Origin: an uncultured Oscillospiraceae bacterium
GTDB lineage: Bacteria; Bacillota; Clostridia; UBA1381
Assembly: GCA_946531785.1 (NCBI GenBank)
Contig: CAMNAT010000179.1
Span: 1-5,265 of the forward strand
Length of the DNA stretch: 5,265 nucleotides
Direction of reading: 5' to 3'
This document shows positions 1 to 4,752 of the stretch, in pieces. Under the pieces are notes generated by a model. That model searched no databases, had not been told where the DNA came from, and saw nothing but the letters and a program-made list of their open reading frames with translations. The position numbers were made by a program, and so were the translations under genes. Positions within the stretch are counted from its first letter, which is position 1. Each line of letters begins with the position of its first letter.

Positions 1-53
1 AGCGCGATCGCGCCCGCAAATCCCGTTATTATTCCCTTGATATAGCTTTTCAT
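1..53 (-). CDS. 5' end of an unidentified membrane or secreted protein (partial)
   Basis: Reading the minus strand from an ATG at 53, the first residues are MKSYIKGIITGFAGAIAL, after which the window ends. This is a short basic start followed by a small-residue hydrophobic stretch, as in a signal peptide or first membrane segment. A GGGAG ribosome binding site (complement of 60-64) sits 6 nt before the ATG. The start lies only 15 nt after the hicB stop and in the same direction, with no terminator or promoter visible between, so it is probably transcribed with hicAB. Starts of this kind (basic, then KGIITG-like, then hydrophobic) occur in clostridial stalk-domain proteins, but 17 residues are too few to name a family. 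That it is a gene start is fairly likely; its function is unknown. Confidence 0.55.
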   Translation of the reverse strand, partial: MKSYIKGIITGFAGAIA

Positions 54-68
54 TTTGTACTCCCGATC

Positions 69-401
69 TCAACTCACATATGCCCGTATAGCATTTTCCA
101 CAGTTGAATTAAGTGTCTGATTATGCGCCGCGGCATATAGCGCAAGACTCTTATGCAAGCTTGGAGAAATTCTTACATTAAAGCTGCCGCGATATACTTT
201 TTGCGGCTCTATATTCTGCTTTTCACAGCTTTCAAGATAATCATCCACCGCCGATTCAAAATCCGCTTTAAGCTCTTCTATGCTGCCACCCTCATACGAC
301 AGCAGACCGCTGATTCCCGCGACCTTGCCATATAAAATATTATCCTCTGATGAATATTCCACCGTTCCGTAATACCCCTTGTATTCCAACATATTATTCA
401 T
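69..401 (-). CDS. hicB: HicB-family antitoxin, type II toxin-antitoxin system
   Basis: This 110-residue protein is the antitoxin partner of the HicA toxin encoded just before it. Residues about 5-60 fit the HicB partial RNase H-like fold: a short beta-rich start (EYKGYYGTVEYS), a G-rich turn (LLSYEGGS) and a helix ending in AVDDYLESCE. Residues about 72-109 form a ribbon-helix-helix DNA-binding domain (RGSFNVRISPSLHKSLALYA, then LNSTVENAIRAYV). In the family, the N-terminal domain binds and blocks HicA and the C-terminal domain binds the operon operator. The start is the ATG at 401, overlapping the hicA stop by 4 nt (ATGA), with a GAGGG ribosome binding site (complement of 408-412) 6 nt upstream. 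An in-frame ATG three codons in is less well placed. The overlap implies translational coupling. The length is normal for the ribbon-helix-helix type of HicB, and no truncation is seen. Confidence 0.93.
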   Translation of the reverse strand: MNNMLEYKGYYGTVEYSSEDNILYGKVAGISGLLSYEGGSIEELKADFESAVDDYLESCEKQNIEPQKVYRGSFNVRISPSLHKSLALYAAAHNQTLNSTVENAIRAYVS

Positions 402-649
402 ATCAATCCCTCACTTTGCAATACTTCGATAATCTGTTTTACCTGATATTCAAGCAACTCTTTTCTCGGATGCGGCTTATGTAATCTTATAGGGATATTA
501 TCCTTTATAAACATTACTCTTGAGCCGCTTGTTTTACCTTGATTTTTAATAGAAAATCCCAAAGCCTCAAGCAGTGTTTGCATTTCATCAAAGGTAAAAT
601 CCTTTGGTCGGCTCTTCAGCTTCGCTATCAATTTTTCTTTTCGTCCCAT
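398..649 (-). CDS. hicA: HicA-family mRNA interferase toxin
   Basis: This 83-residue protein is the presumed toxin: HicA proteins have a small double-stranded-RNA-binding-like fold and cleave mRNA when free of HicB. Order of elements: a basic N-terminal helix (GRKEKLIAKLKSRPKDFTFDE), a helix (MQTLLEALGFS), strands carrying KTSGSRVMF at residues 39-47, then LHKPHPRKEL at 56-65 and a final helix. The last motif corresponds to the family's 'RHPxKEL' segment. Canonical HicA has GSHH or GSNH where the catalytic histidine sits; here the residues are G42-S43-R44-V45, so that histidine is absent, while H57 and H60 remain. My recollection is that a HicA subfamily with GSRV plus HKPHP is common, so this is probably a subfamily trait and not decay. 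The start is the ATG at 649, with GAGAGG (complement of 656-661) 6 nt upstream. The gene is first in the operon and overlaps hicB by 4 nt. Confidence 0.9.
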   Translation of the reverse strand: MGRKEKLIAKLKSRPKDFTFDEMQTLLEALGFSIKNQGKTSGSRVMFIKDNIPIRLHKPHPRKELLEYQVKQIIEVLQSEGLI

Positions 650-675
650 TATATGCCTCTCAACATCTCAGTATA

Positions 676-700
676 TAGTTATTGTATCACACAACGACTA
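676..700. promoter_or_regulatory. Imperfect inverted repeat over the hicAB -10, possible second operator
   Basis: TAGT (676-679) and TTG (682-684) are mirrored by CAA (692-694) and ACTA (697-700) around a 7-nt centre, with two mismatched pairs per arm. It covers the -10 (681-686). Its centre lies 27 bp from the centre of the repeat over the -35, and both have a 7-nt core. Being imperfect and short, it could be chance in AT-rich DNA. Confidence 0.25.
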
Positions 701-709
701 ATTTTGCAA
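681..709 (-). promoter_or_regulatory. Promoter of the hicAB operon
   Basis: On the minus strand the -35 is TTGCAA (complement of 704-709), the spacer is exactly 17 nt, and the -10 is TACAAT (complement of 681-686) preceded by TGA, giving an extended -10. Transcription would start about 25 nt before the hicA ATG. The region is strongly AT-rich: 18 G or C in the 60 nt of 661-720. Confidence 0.75.
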
Positions 710-725
710 CTGTTATTTAGTTGCA
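705..725. promoter_or_regulatory. Perfect inverted repeat over the hicAB -35, likely operator
   Basis: TGCAACT (705-711) and AGTTGCA (719-725) form a perfect 7-bp inverted repeat around a 7-nt centre. One arm covers most of the -35 box (704-709). HicB-type antitoxins commonly repress their own operon through the ribbon-helix-helix domain, so this is the best operator candidate. It is not followed directly by a T-run on either strand, which argues against a terminator for the gene that ends at 768. Confidence 0.5.
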
Positions 726-767
726 TATGCTTGTTTTTTTCTATAGCTTTTTATTTTATACTGCTGT

Positions 768-2300
768 TCAATTCTCTATAGTTACAGTATGCGTGTCTCC
801 GTTCCAGTCTACATTGTATCCCAAATTCTCCGACAGGAAACGCAGCGGCACCATCGTTCTGTCATTTATGAGCCGCGCCGGAACATCCATTTCGGCAGCT
901 GCCCCGTTTATATAAGCAGTCGTATCATCTATTGCAAAGGTAATGCTTGTGCCGTTTAAGGACGCTGTTGCGGAACGCGTATCCTCATTCCAGCTCACAT
1001 TCGCGCCGAGCTTTTCAAAGATGGCGCGCATGGGCGCGAGAGTCCGCTCATCCTCAATAACGGGATCAACATCAAATCGCACTTCTTCACCGTTTACCAC
1101 CACTGATATCACAGGATGAAAGCCGCCTCCGTCGCTTACGCGGTTTAATACGATACGGTCATTCTCATCCTTTCCCACGGTACATATTGACTTGTTATAG
1201 TATGTTTTCACACCGTCCGTATATTCATAAAACTCGTTCGCGCTTTTTAGTATATGCGGCTGAGTATATCCGGGTGATTCATCGCTGGTGCTGTATTCTG
1301 CTGTCTGTATATCTCCATGCTTGCCAATATACGACCTGATATAAACTCCCGTACCTGACGAGATAATCATTTCCGTCCACTCCTCAGCATAAAAGCCGTC
1401 CATATATAAATTTGTATCTATATGCCAGTCCGGTCCTGTCCACTCCGGCACAAAATGCAGTGGTATGAGTATGCTGCCAAAATTCGCCCCGTCCGGCACC
1501 TTATACGGTATCTCACCCATCCACAGCTCTTGTCGTACCGGTGCCATTTTGCTGCCATCCACTGTGCCTATAAAGTAAGATCGTCTGTATTTATATGTCT
1601 TGGTGACAGATCTTGACCACTCCTTATATGTAAGACCGTCCGGCTTGCCGTCTTTGAAATACCCTAGCTGAGTGATAGTGTCAAGCGAATAACTCTTGGG
1701 ACTGATGATCCCTATTCCGTCCGGCTTGCCCTCAGAATTTGTCTGTCCCCTGTATAAGCTTTTCTCAAATTCAGTTTCAACCACATTTTCAGCCGTTTCA
1801 AGCTCATTTTCAAGCTCATGCTTAAATATCGTTGCATCGACCTTCGTGCCATCCCACTTGAACTCGCCGTATTTTGAAAGCGAATCTATCATTATGAGCG
1901 TGTCACCATTATCCAGCTTAAAGCACTCCTGCTCTGCTCCGTCAAGGTACACCCTTGTGTCGGAATCGACTATTTTCTGCGTGTGCCTTTCCGACAGTCT
2001 CTTTTCCCAAAGCTCTCTTGTTATCTGCGGATAATTGAATTTTATCCGGCTGATATTATAGCTGTCCGTCGCCTCGGAATACGACACATCAAAACCGTAG
2101 CACGAAAGATCGGTTACTGATACATATGTGTAGCCGTCTATTATATACGCATCAACGGGAGCATAGTCGATATATGCCTCTATCTCCGAGCGCTCGGCGT
2201 ATCTTTCCTCCGCCAGTGCCGTTGAATGACCGAGCAGCATACAGCACGCAAGTAAGATATATATTATTTTTTCATTGATCTGCATCCTGTTCTTCTTCAT
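768..2300 (-). CDS. Secreted stalk-domain (copper amine oxidase N-terminal-like) protein with MORN-like segment
   Basis: This exported protein has about 510 residues. Numbered from the ATG at 2300, residues 1-30 form a signal peptide with a basic start, a hydrophobic core (IIYILLACCMLL) and an ALA-EE cleavage site. C19 in LLAC could make it a lipoprotein, but the hydrophobic stretch continues past the cysteine, so cleavage by signal peptidase I is more likely. Residues ~400-510 are two clear stalk-domain units with the hallmarks RTLAPMRAIFEKLGANVSW and RTMVPLRFLSENLGYNVDW. Residues ~40-158 look like two worn copies of the same unit. Residues ~183-226 hold two MORN-like GKPDG turns; ~230-390 is unassigned. 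The family name does not imply amine oxidase activity; these domains usually serve at the cell surface. The gene overlaps the thioesterase stop region. A TTG at 2306 is an alternative start: GAGG lies 4 nt before the TTG and 10 nt before the ATG. Confidence 0.85.
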   Translation of the reverse strand: MKKNRMQINEKIIYILLACCMLLGHSTALAEERYAERSEIEAYIDYAPVDAYIIDGYTYVSVTDLSCYGFDVSYSEATDSYNISRIKFNYPQITRELWEKRLSERHTQKIVDSDTRVYLDGAEQECFKLDNGDTLIMIDSLSKYGEFKWDGTKVDATIFKHELENELETAENVVETEFEKSLYRGQTNSEGKPDGIGIISPKSYSLDTITQLGYFKDGKPDGLTYKEWSRSVTKTYKYRRSYFIGTVDGSKMAPVRQELWMGEIPYKVPDGANFGSILIPLHFVPEWTGPDWHIDTNLYMDGFYAEEWTEMIISSGTGVYIRSYIGKHGDIQTAEYSTSDESPGYTQPHILKSANEFYEYTDGVKTYYNKSICTVGKDENDRIVLNRVSDGGGFHPVISVVVNGEEVRFDVDPVIEDERTLAPMRAIFEKLGANVSWNEDTRSATASLNGTSITFAIDDTTAYINGAAAEMDVPARLINDRTMVPLRFLSENLGYNVDWNGDTHTVTIEN

Positions 2301-2302
2301 AT

Positions 2303-3028
2303 TCAATCAACCTCAAATCTTATCAGCGCGTGAAGCTCGCTTTCGTCAAGCGACTTTACCGCGACATAGTGCGAGCCGTTTTCCTCGCCGTACAAAAGCT
2401 TTACCGTCTCGCCGTAGCGCACCTGATTTTTATAGAACAGCTCGATCTCGTCCGGCTCACTGCCCTGCAGCTCCTTAGGAAGTATTTCCGGCAGAAGATC
2501 CAGATACCTTGTATTATGGACATGGTTGTTGAAATCCATCAATGATGCGCCGATCCTGAACTCGGTCGATAAGGAATACGCCTTCGGCTCCCTGAGCCGT
2601 CCGCCCTTATCGTCGGGAAAGCTGCGCTTGTCCTCCGTTTCGTAACGCTCGGTTATCTCATCGGTGAGCCGCATAACTGTCATAGTCCTCGCATCTATTG
2701 GTATCCAGCTTGAGGTGCCTATTGCCACGACCTCGCCCGCCTCGTTTTTCAGCTCATAATCTCTGAACGCGTACAGCCTGTTCCTGCCGCGGCTCCATGT
2801 TACCGCCGTTACCTTATCGCCGTATACCGGGCGCTTTATCACCTTGACCTTGACGGATATAAGGAACCATGTGAGATGCGTTTTGGGTATATCCCAAAGC
2901 CCGTATCCCACCTTTGCCGAATGCGCCCCCGCCGCATCCTCAAAATAGCCCAATATCGCGCGGTTTAGCAGCTCAAAATTCTTATCTATATGGCGAAAGC
3001 CAACCACAAAATCCTGTCCTACAAACAT
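2303..3028 (-). CDS. Acyl-ACP thioesterase (FatA/FatB-type, bacterial)
   Basis: This cytoplasmic enzyme of 241 residues is expected to hydrolyse acyl-ACP to free fatty acid and ACP, ending or diverting fatty acid synthesis. It has the family's double hot-dog layout. The first hot-dog (about 1-115) contains THLTWFLISVKVKVIKRPVYGD followed by VTWSRGRNRLYAFRDYEL, matching the family's 'P-x-x-G-D...TW...R-x-x-A-x-R-D-x-E' pattern. The second (about 150-240) contains MDFNNHVHNTRYLD, with D165, N167 and H169 in the places of the catalytic Asp, Asn and His of plant FatB. The length is normal for a bacterial member. The ATG at 3028 is preceded at 9 nt by AAAGGAGG (complement of 3038-3045) and by a near-consensus promoter. 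The stop overlaps the start region of the stalk-domain gene, so the two are one transcription unit. Chain-length preference cannot be read from the sequence. Confidence 0.92.
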   Translation of the reverse strand: MFVGQDFVVGFRHIDKNFELLNRAILGYFEDAAGAHSAKVGYGLWDIPKTHLTWFLISVKVKVIKRPVYGDKVTAVTWSRGRNRLYAFRDYELKNEAGEVVAIGTSSWIPIDARTMTVMRLTDEITERYETEDKRSFPDDKGGRLREPKAYSLSTEFRIGASLMDFNNHVHNTRYLDLLPEILPKELQGSEPDEIELFYKNQVRYGETVKLLYGEENGSHYVAVKSLDESELHALIRFEVD

Positions 3029-3055
3029 TTTATTTCTCCTCCTTTAATTGATAAA

Positions 3056-3084
3056 ATTATATCATAAAATGACAGAATCGTCAA
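3056..3084 (-). promoter_or_regulatory. Promoter of the thioesterase / stalk-protein operon
   Basis: On the minus strand the -35 is TTGACG (complement of 3079-3084), followed by a 17-nt spacer and a perfect TATAAT -10 (complement of 3056-3061) with an upstream TGA (extended -10). This is the strongest promoter in the window. Start of transcription would be near 3048-3050, leaving a leader of about 20 nt that is mostly ribosome binding site. Confidence 0.8.
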
Positions 3085-3165
3085 TACCCGTCACATGCGA
3101 CCATATCAGCTTTTCCGTATATTCTGCGCGTTTTTTACATATGCTGAAACTGAGGTGAATTTATT

Positions 3166-3642
3166 ATGTGGAATAAAATAAAACCGTATGTTATATCTGT
3201 CGTGATCGCACTTGCGGTCGGCGGACTTTCCGCGTTTCTCACAAGGAACGGTATGGATCTGTATCAGAACAAGCTGCAGCCGCCGCTCTCGCCGCCGATG
3301 TGGCTGTTCCCCGTTGTGTGGTCGATTCTCTATATCCTTATGGGCATAGGTGCGGCGTTGGTGTATATCGACCGCGACAAGGACCCCGAGGCGGCAACGA
3401 GCGCGCTTGTCACCTACGGCTTTCAGCTTGCGGTGAACTTCTTCTGGAGCCTGATATTCTTTAATCTCCAGGCTTATCTATTCGCGTTCATCTGGCTTCT
3501 TGTGCTGTGGGTGCTGATAATCGTCATGATAGTGAAATTCTCGCGGATAAACAGCCTCGCGGCATGGCTGCAGGTGCCGTATCTCGTCTGGGTGACATTC
3601 GCCGGATATCTTACGCTGATGGTGTATCTCTTAAACGGCTGA
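3166..3642 (+). CDS. tspO: TspO/MBR family tryptophan-rich sensory protein
   Basis: This integral membrane protein of 158 residues has five predicted helices, at about 8-26, 45-67, 78-100, 103-125 and 130-155, the usual size and topology of bacterial TspO. The hallmark loop QPPLSPPMW (38-46) leads into FPVVWSILYILMGIGAALV. Other family marks are NFFWS (91-95) in helix 3 and PYLVWVTFAGYL (138-149) in helix 5. TspO proteins bind tetrapyrroles such as protoporphyrin IX and have been linked to porphyrin breakdown and stress signalling; the substrate here is inferred only from the family. The mammalian-type cholesterol motif is not complete, as no Lys or Arg follows Y139. The ATG at 3166 has GAGGTG 8 nt upstream. 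The gene is divergent from the thioesterase across 137 nt. I could not find a convincing promoter for it. Confidence 0.93.
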   Translation: MWNKIKPYVISVVIALAVGGLSAFLTRNGMDLYQNKLQPPLSPPMWLFPVVWSILYILMGIGAALVYIDRDKDPEAATSALVTYGFQLAVNFFWSLIFFNLQAYLFAFIWLLVLWVLIIVMIVKFSRINSLAAWLQVPYLVWVTFAGYLTLMVYLLNG

Positions 3643-3662
3643 AAAATTTTCCTTGCACTGAA

Positions 3663-3691
3663 TTGACAAAATGCGAAGTCTGTGTTATCAT
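3663..3691 (+). promoter_or_regulatory. Promoter of the XRE-ImmA operon
   Basis: A perfect -35, TTGACA (3663-3668), is followed by a 17-nt spacer and a -10 of TATCAT (3686-3691), with TGT just before it (extended -10). It starts 20 nt after the tspO stop. The predicted leader is about 40 nt and includes GGAG (3725-3728), 8 nt before the ATG at 3737. Confidence 0.8.
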
Positions 3692-3705
3692 AAACATGAG
3701 GTTTA
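3691..3705. promoter_or_regulatory. Small inverted repeat at the XRE transcription start, possible operator
   Basis: TAAAC (3691-3695) and GTTTA (3701-3705) form a perfect 5-bp inverted repeat with a 5-nt centre, starting at the last base of the -10 and covering the likely start of transcription. XRE repressors of this type often control their own operon and bind short palindromes, so it fits an autoregulatory site. The arms are short and AT-rich, so chance is possible. Confidence 0.35.
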
Positions 3706-3736
3706 ACTGTGCATAATACAGATCGGAGATATTGTC

Positions 3737-4132
3737 ATGAAATTCGGTGAAAAGATAAAAAAGCTTAGAAAAGAAAAGCATATAACACAGGCGCAGCTTG
3801 CGGAGGCGGTGGGGCTTTCCTCCCGCGCGGTGCAGGACTATGAGATAAAGGGCAGCTACCCGAAAAAGCGGGAGACCTATGAGGCGCTCGCCGGAGTTCT
3901 CGGCTGCGAGGTAAACTATCTTCTGACCGAGGACGAGGAATTCATAGCGGAGGCAGGAGAAAAATACGGCTACCGCGGCAGAAGGCAGGCGGACGCGCTG
4001 ATCGCGCAGATCAACGGGCTTTTTGCCGGCGGTGAGATGCCGGACGAGGATAAGGAATACCTCGCGCAGGCGGTGCAGGAGGCATTCTGGCGCGCCAAGC
4101 TCGAAAACAAAAAGTATTCCAAAAAGGGATAA
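3737..4132 (+). CDS. XRE-family helix-turn-helix repressor, partner of ImmA-like protease
   Basis: This cytoplasmic DNA-binding protein has 131 residues. Residues 3-63 are a standard XRE domain: FGEKIKKLRKEKHITQAQLA opens it, the helix-turn-helix runs about 17-36 (TQAQLAEAVGLSSRAVQDYE), and it ends in LGCEVNYLL. Residues about 67-131 are a charged helical tail containing GYRGRRQADALIAQINGLFAGGE and a further helix (DKEYLAQAVQEAFWRAKLENKKY). I recall such tails from many Firmicute XRE proteins paired with ImmA/IrrE proteases, where the tail is a plausible oligomerisation or cleavage region. It is followed after 4 nt by the protease gene. By analogy with ImmR/ImmA and DdrO/IrrE it would repress target promoters, including its own, until cleaved. 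No phage or integrase gene is in view, so whether it guards a mobile element or a chromosomal stress regulon is open. Confidence 0.88.
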   Translation: MKFGEKIKKLRKEKHITQAQLAEAVGLSSRAVQDYEIKGSYPKKRETYEALAGVLGCEVNYLLTEDEEFIAEAGEKYGYRGRRQADALIAQINGLFAGGEMPDEDKEYLAQAVQEAFWRAKLENKKYSKKG

Positions 4133-4136
4133 TGCC

Positions 4137-4649
4137 ATGCTCGCAAAGGAAGTTATCATAAAAAAGGCAGACGCGCTCACGCATCGCCTTAAAACTCGCG
4201 ACCCGCATGAGCTTGCCGCGGCGCTCGGCATTATCATCATGGAGCGCCCGTTCAATAAGCTGAAGGGCGCGTACAAGGTCATACAGAGGAACAGGTTTAT
4301 TTTTCTGAGATCAGACCTTGACGAGGACATGAAGCGCATAGTGCTGTGGCATGAGCTCGGTCACGATCAGCTGCACCGCAGAGAGGCGGCGGATGCCGAC
4401 GGCTTTGCCGAGTTCGACCTGTTCGATATGCGTAAAAGCCGCATGGAGTATGAGGCGAATGTGTTCGCCGCGCAGCTTGCCCACTCCGACGAGGAGGTCT
4501 TAGAGCTTTGCTACCGCGGCTATGACACAGAGCAGATAGCAAGCGCGCTGCGCTCCGATATCAACCTCATTGCGCTGAAGGCGGATAACCTTATCACAAA
4601 GGGCTATGACCTCAAGCCGCAGGAGCACAAGAACGATTTTTTGAAATAA
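4137..4649 (+). CDS. ImmA/IrrE-family metallo-endopeptidase
   Basis: This zinc protease-type protein of 170 residues belongs to the ImmA/IrrE family. The zinc motif H72-E73-L74-G75-H76 (in VLWHELGHDQLH) and the downstream E104-Y-E-A-N-V-F-A-A segment, whose Glu is the probable third ligand, are both intact, so activity is plausible. The N-terminal part (IIKKADAL, then ELAAALGIIIMER) and the F-I-F-L-R strand before the active site also fit the family. Known members cleave a partner XRE repressor after a stress signal. The start is the ATG at 4137 (MLAKEV), 4 nt after the upstream stop, with GGG at 4127-4129 as a modest ribosome binding site. The frame stays open upstream to 4023, but that part overlaps the XRE gene and reads as arginine-rich nonsense. 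The coding sequence is GC-rich: 37 of 60 bases in 4441-4500. Confidence 0.9.
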   Translation: MLAKEVIIKKADALTHRLKTRDPHELAAALGIIIMERPFNKLKGAYKVIQRNRFIFLRSDLDEDMKRIVLWHELGHDQLHRREAADADGFAEFDLFDMRKSRMEYEANVFAAQLAHSDEEVLELCYRGYDTEQIASALRSDINLIALKADNLITKGYDLKPQEHKNDFLK

Positions 4650-4674
4650 CCCGAAACTTTTTTGCGTTTTCCTA

Positions 4675-4703
4675 TTGCAATATCGGTTAGTCTGTGCTAA
4701 AAT
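4675..4703 (+). promoter_or_regulatory. Promoter of the DtxR-like regulator gene
   Basis: The -35 is TTGCAA (4675-4680), the spacer is 17 nt, and the -10 is TAAAAT (4698-4703) preceded by TGC (extended -10). It lies in the 103-nt gap after the ImmA-like gene. A predicted leader of about 40 nt ends in AAAGGA (4739-4744), 8 nt before the ATG at 4753. Confidence 0.75.
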
Positions 4704-4718
4704 ATATTTAGCAAGACT
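4689..4718. promoter_or_regulatory. Long dyad over the -10 of the DtxR-like gene, likely metal-repressor operator
   Basis: The core is a perfect 7-bp inverted repeat, TGCTAAA (4695-4701) and TTTAGCA (4707-4713), around ATATA. Outside it, AGTCT (4689-4693) and AGACT (4714-4718) also match if one base (G4694) is bulged, giving 12 matched pairs in all. It covers the -10 and the likely start of transcription, a position suited to repression. Autoregulation by the metal-dependent repressor encoded just downstream is the simplest reading, but the motif is not the textbook DtxR or MntR box. Confidence 0.55.
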
Positions 4719-4752
4719 TAAATGAATACAGTTTTACGAAAGGAAATCTGCA

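Noticed and set aside
705..740. A terminator for the stalk-domain gene or for minus-strand transcription
   Set aside because: The stem at 705-725 is not followed by a T-run on the minus strand, and on the plus strand the T-run comes only after a gap; its overlap with the -35 fits an operator better.
1696..2034. A 112-codon plus-strand frame rich in serine
   Set aside because: It lies antisense within the stalk-domain gene; the serine-rich content is the complement of its acidic codons, and nothing supports expression.
2238..2249. A lipoprotein signal (LLAC) in the stalk-domain protein
   Set aside because: The hydrophobic stretch before the Cys is short and continues beyond it, and a good signal peptidase I site (ALA-EE) follows; kept only as an alternative.
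3085..3150. A promoter for tspO (for example TATATT at 3118-3123 or TACATA at 3136-3141)
   Set aside because: No acceptable -35 lies 16-18 nt upstream of either candidate, so I did not annotate one.
4023..4136. An upstream extension of the ImmA-like protein
   Set aside because: The frame is open, but the extra 38 residues overlap the XRE gene, are arginine-rich and unlike the family; the ATG at 4137 follows the XRE stop by 4 nt.
3611..4339. A 242-codon open frame on the minus strand across the XRE and ImmA-like genes
   Set aside because: It is antisense to two genes with clear family motifs, has no family resemblance, no good ribosome binding site, and is explained by GC-rich codon bias of the real genes.
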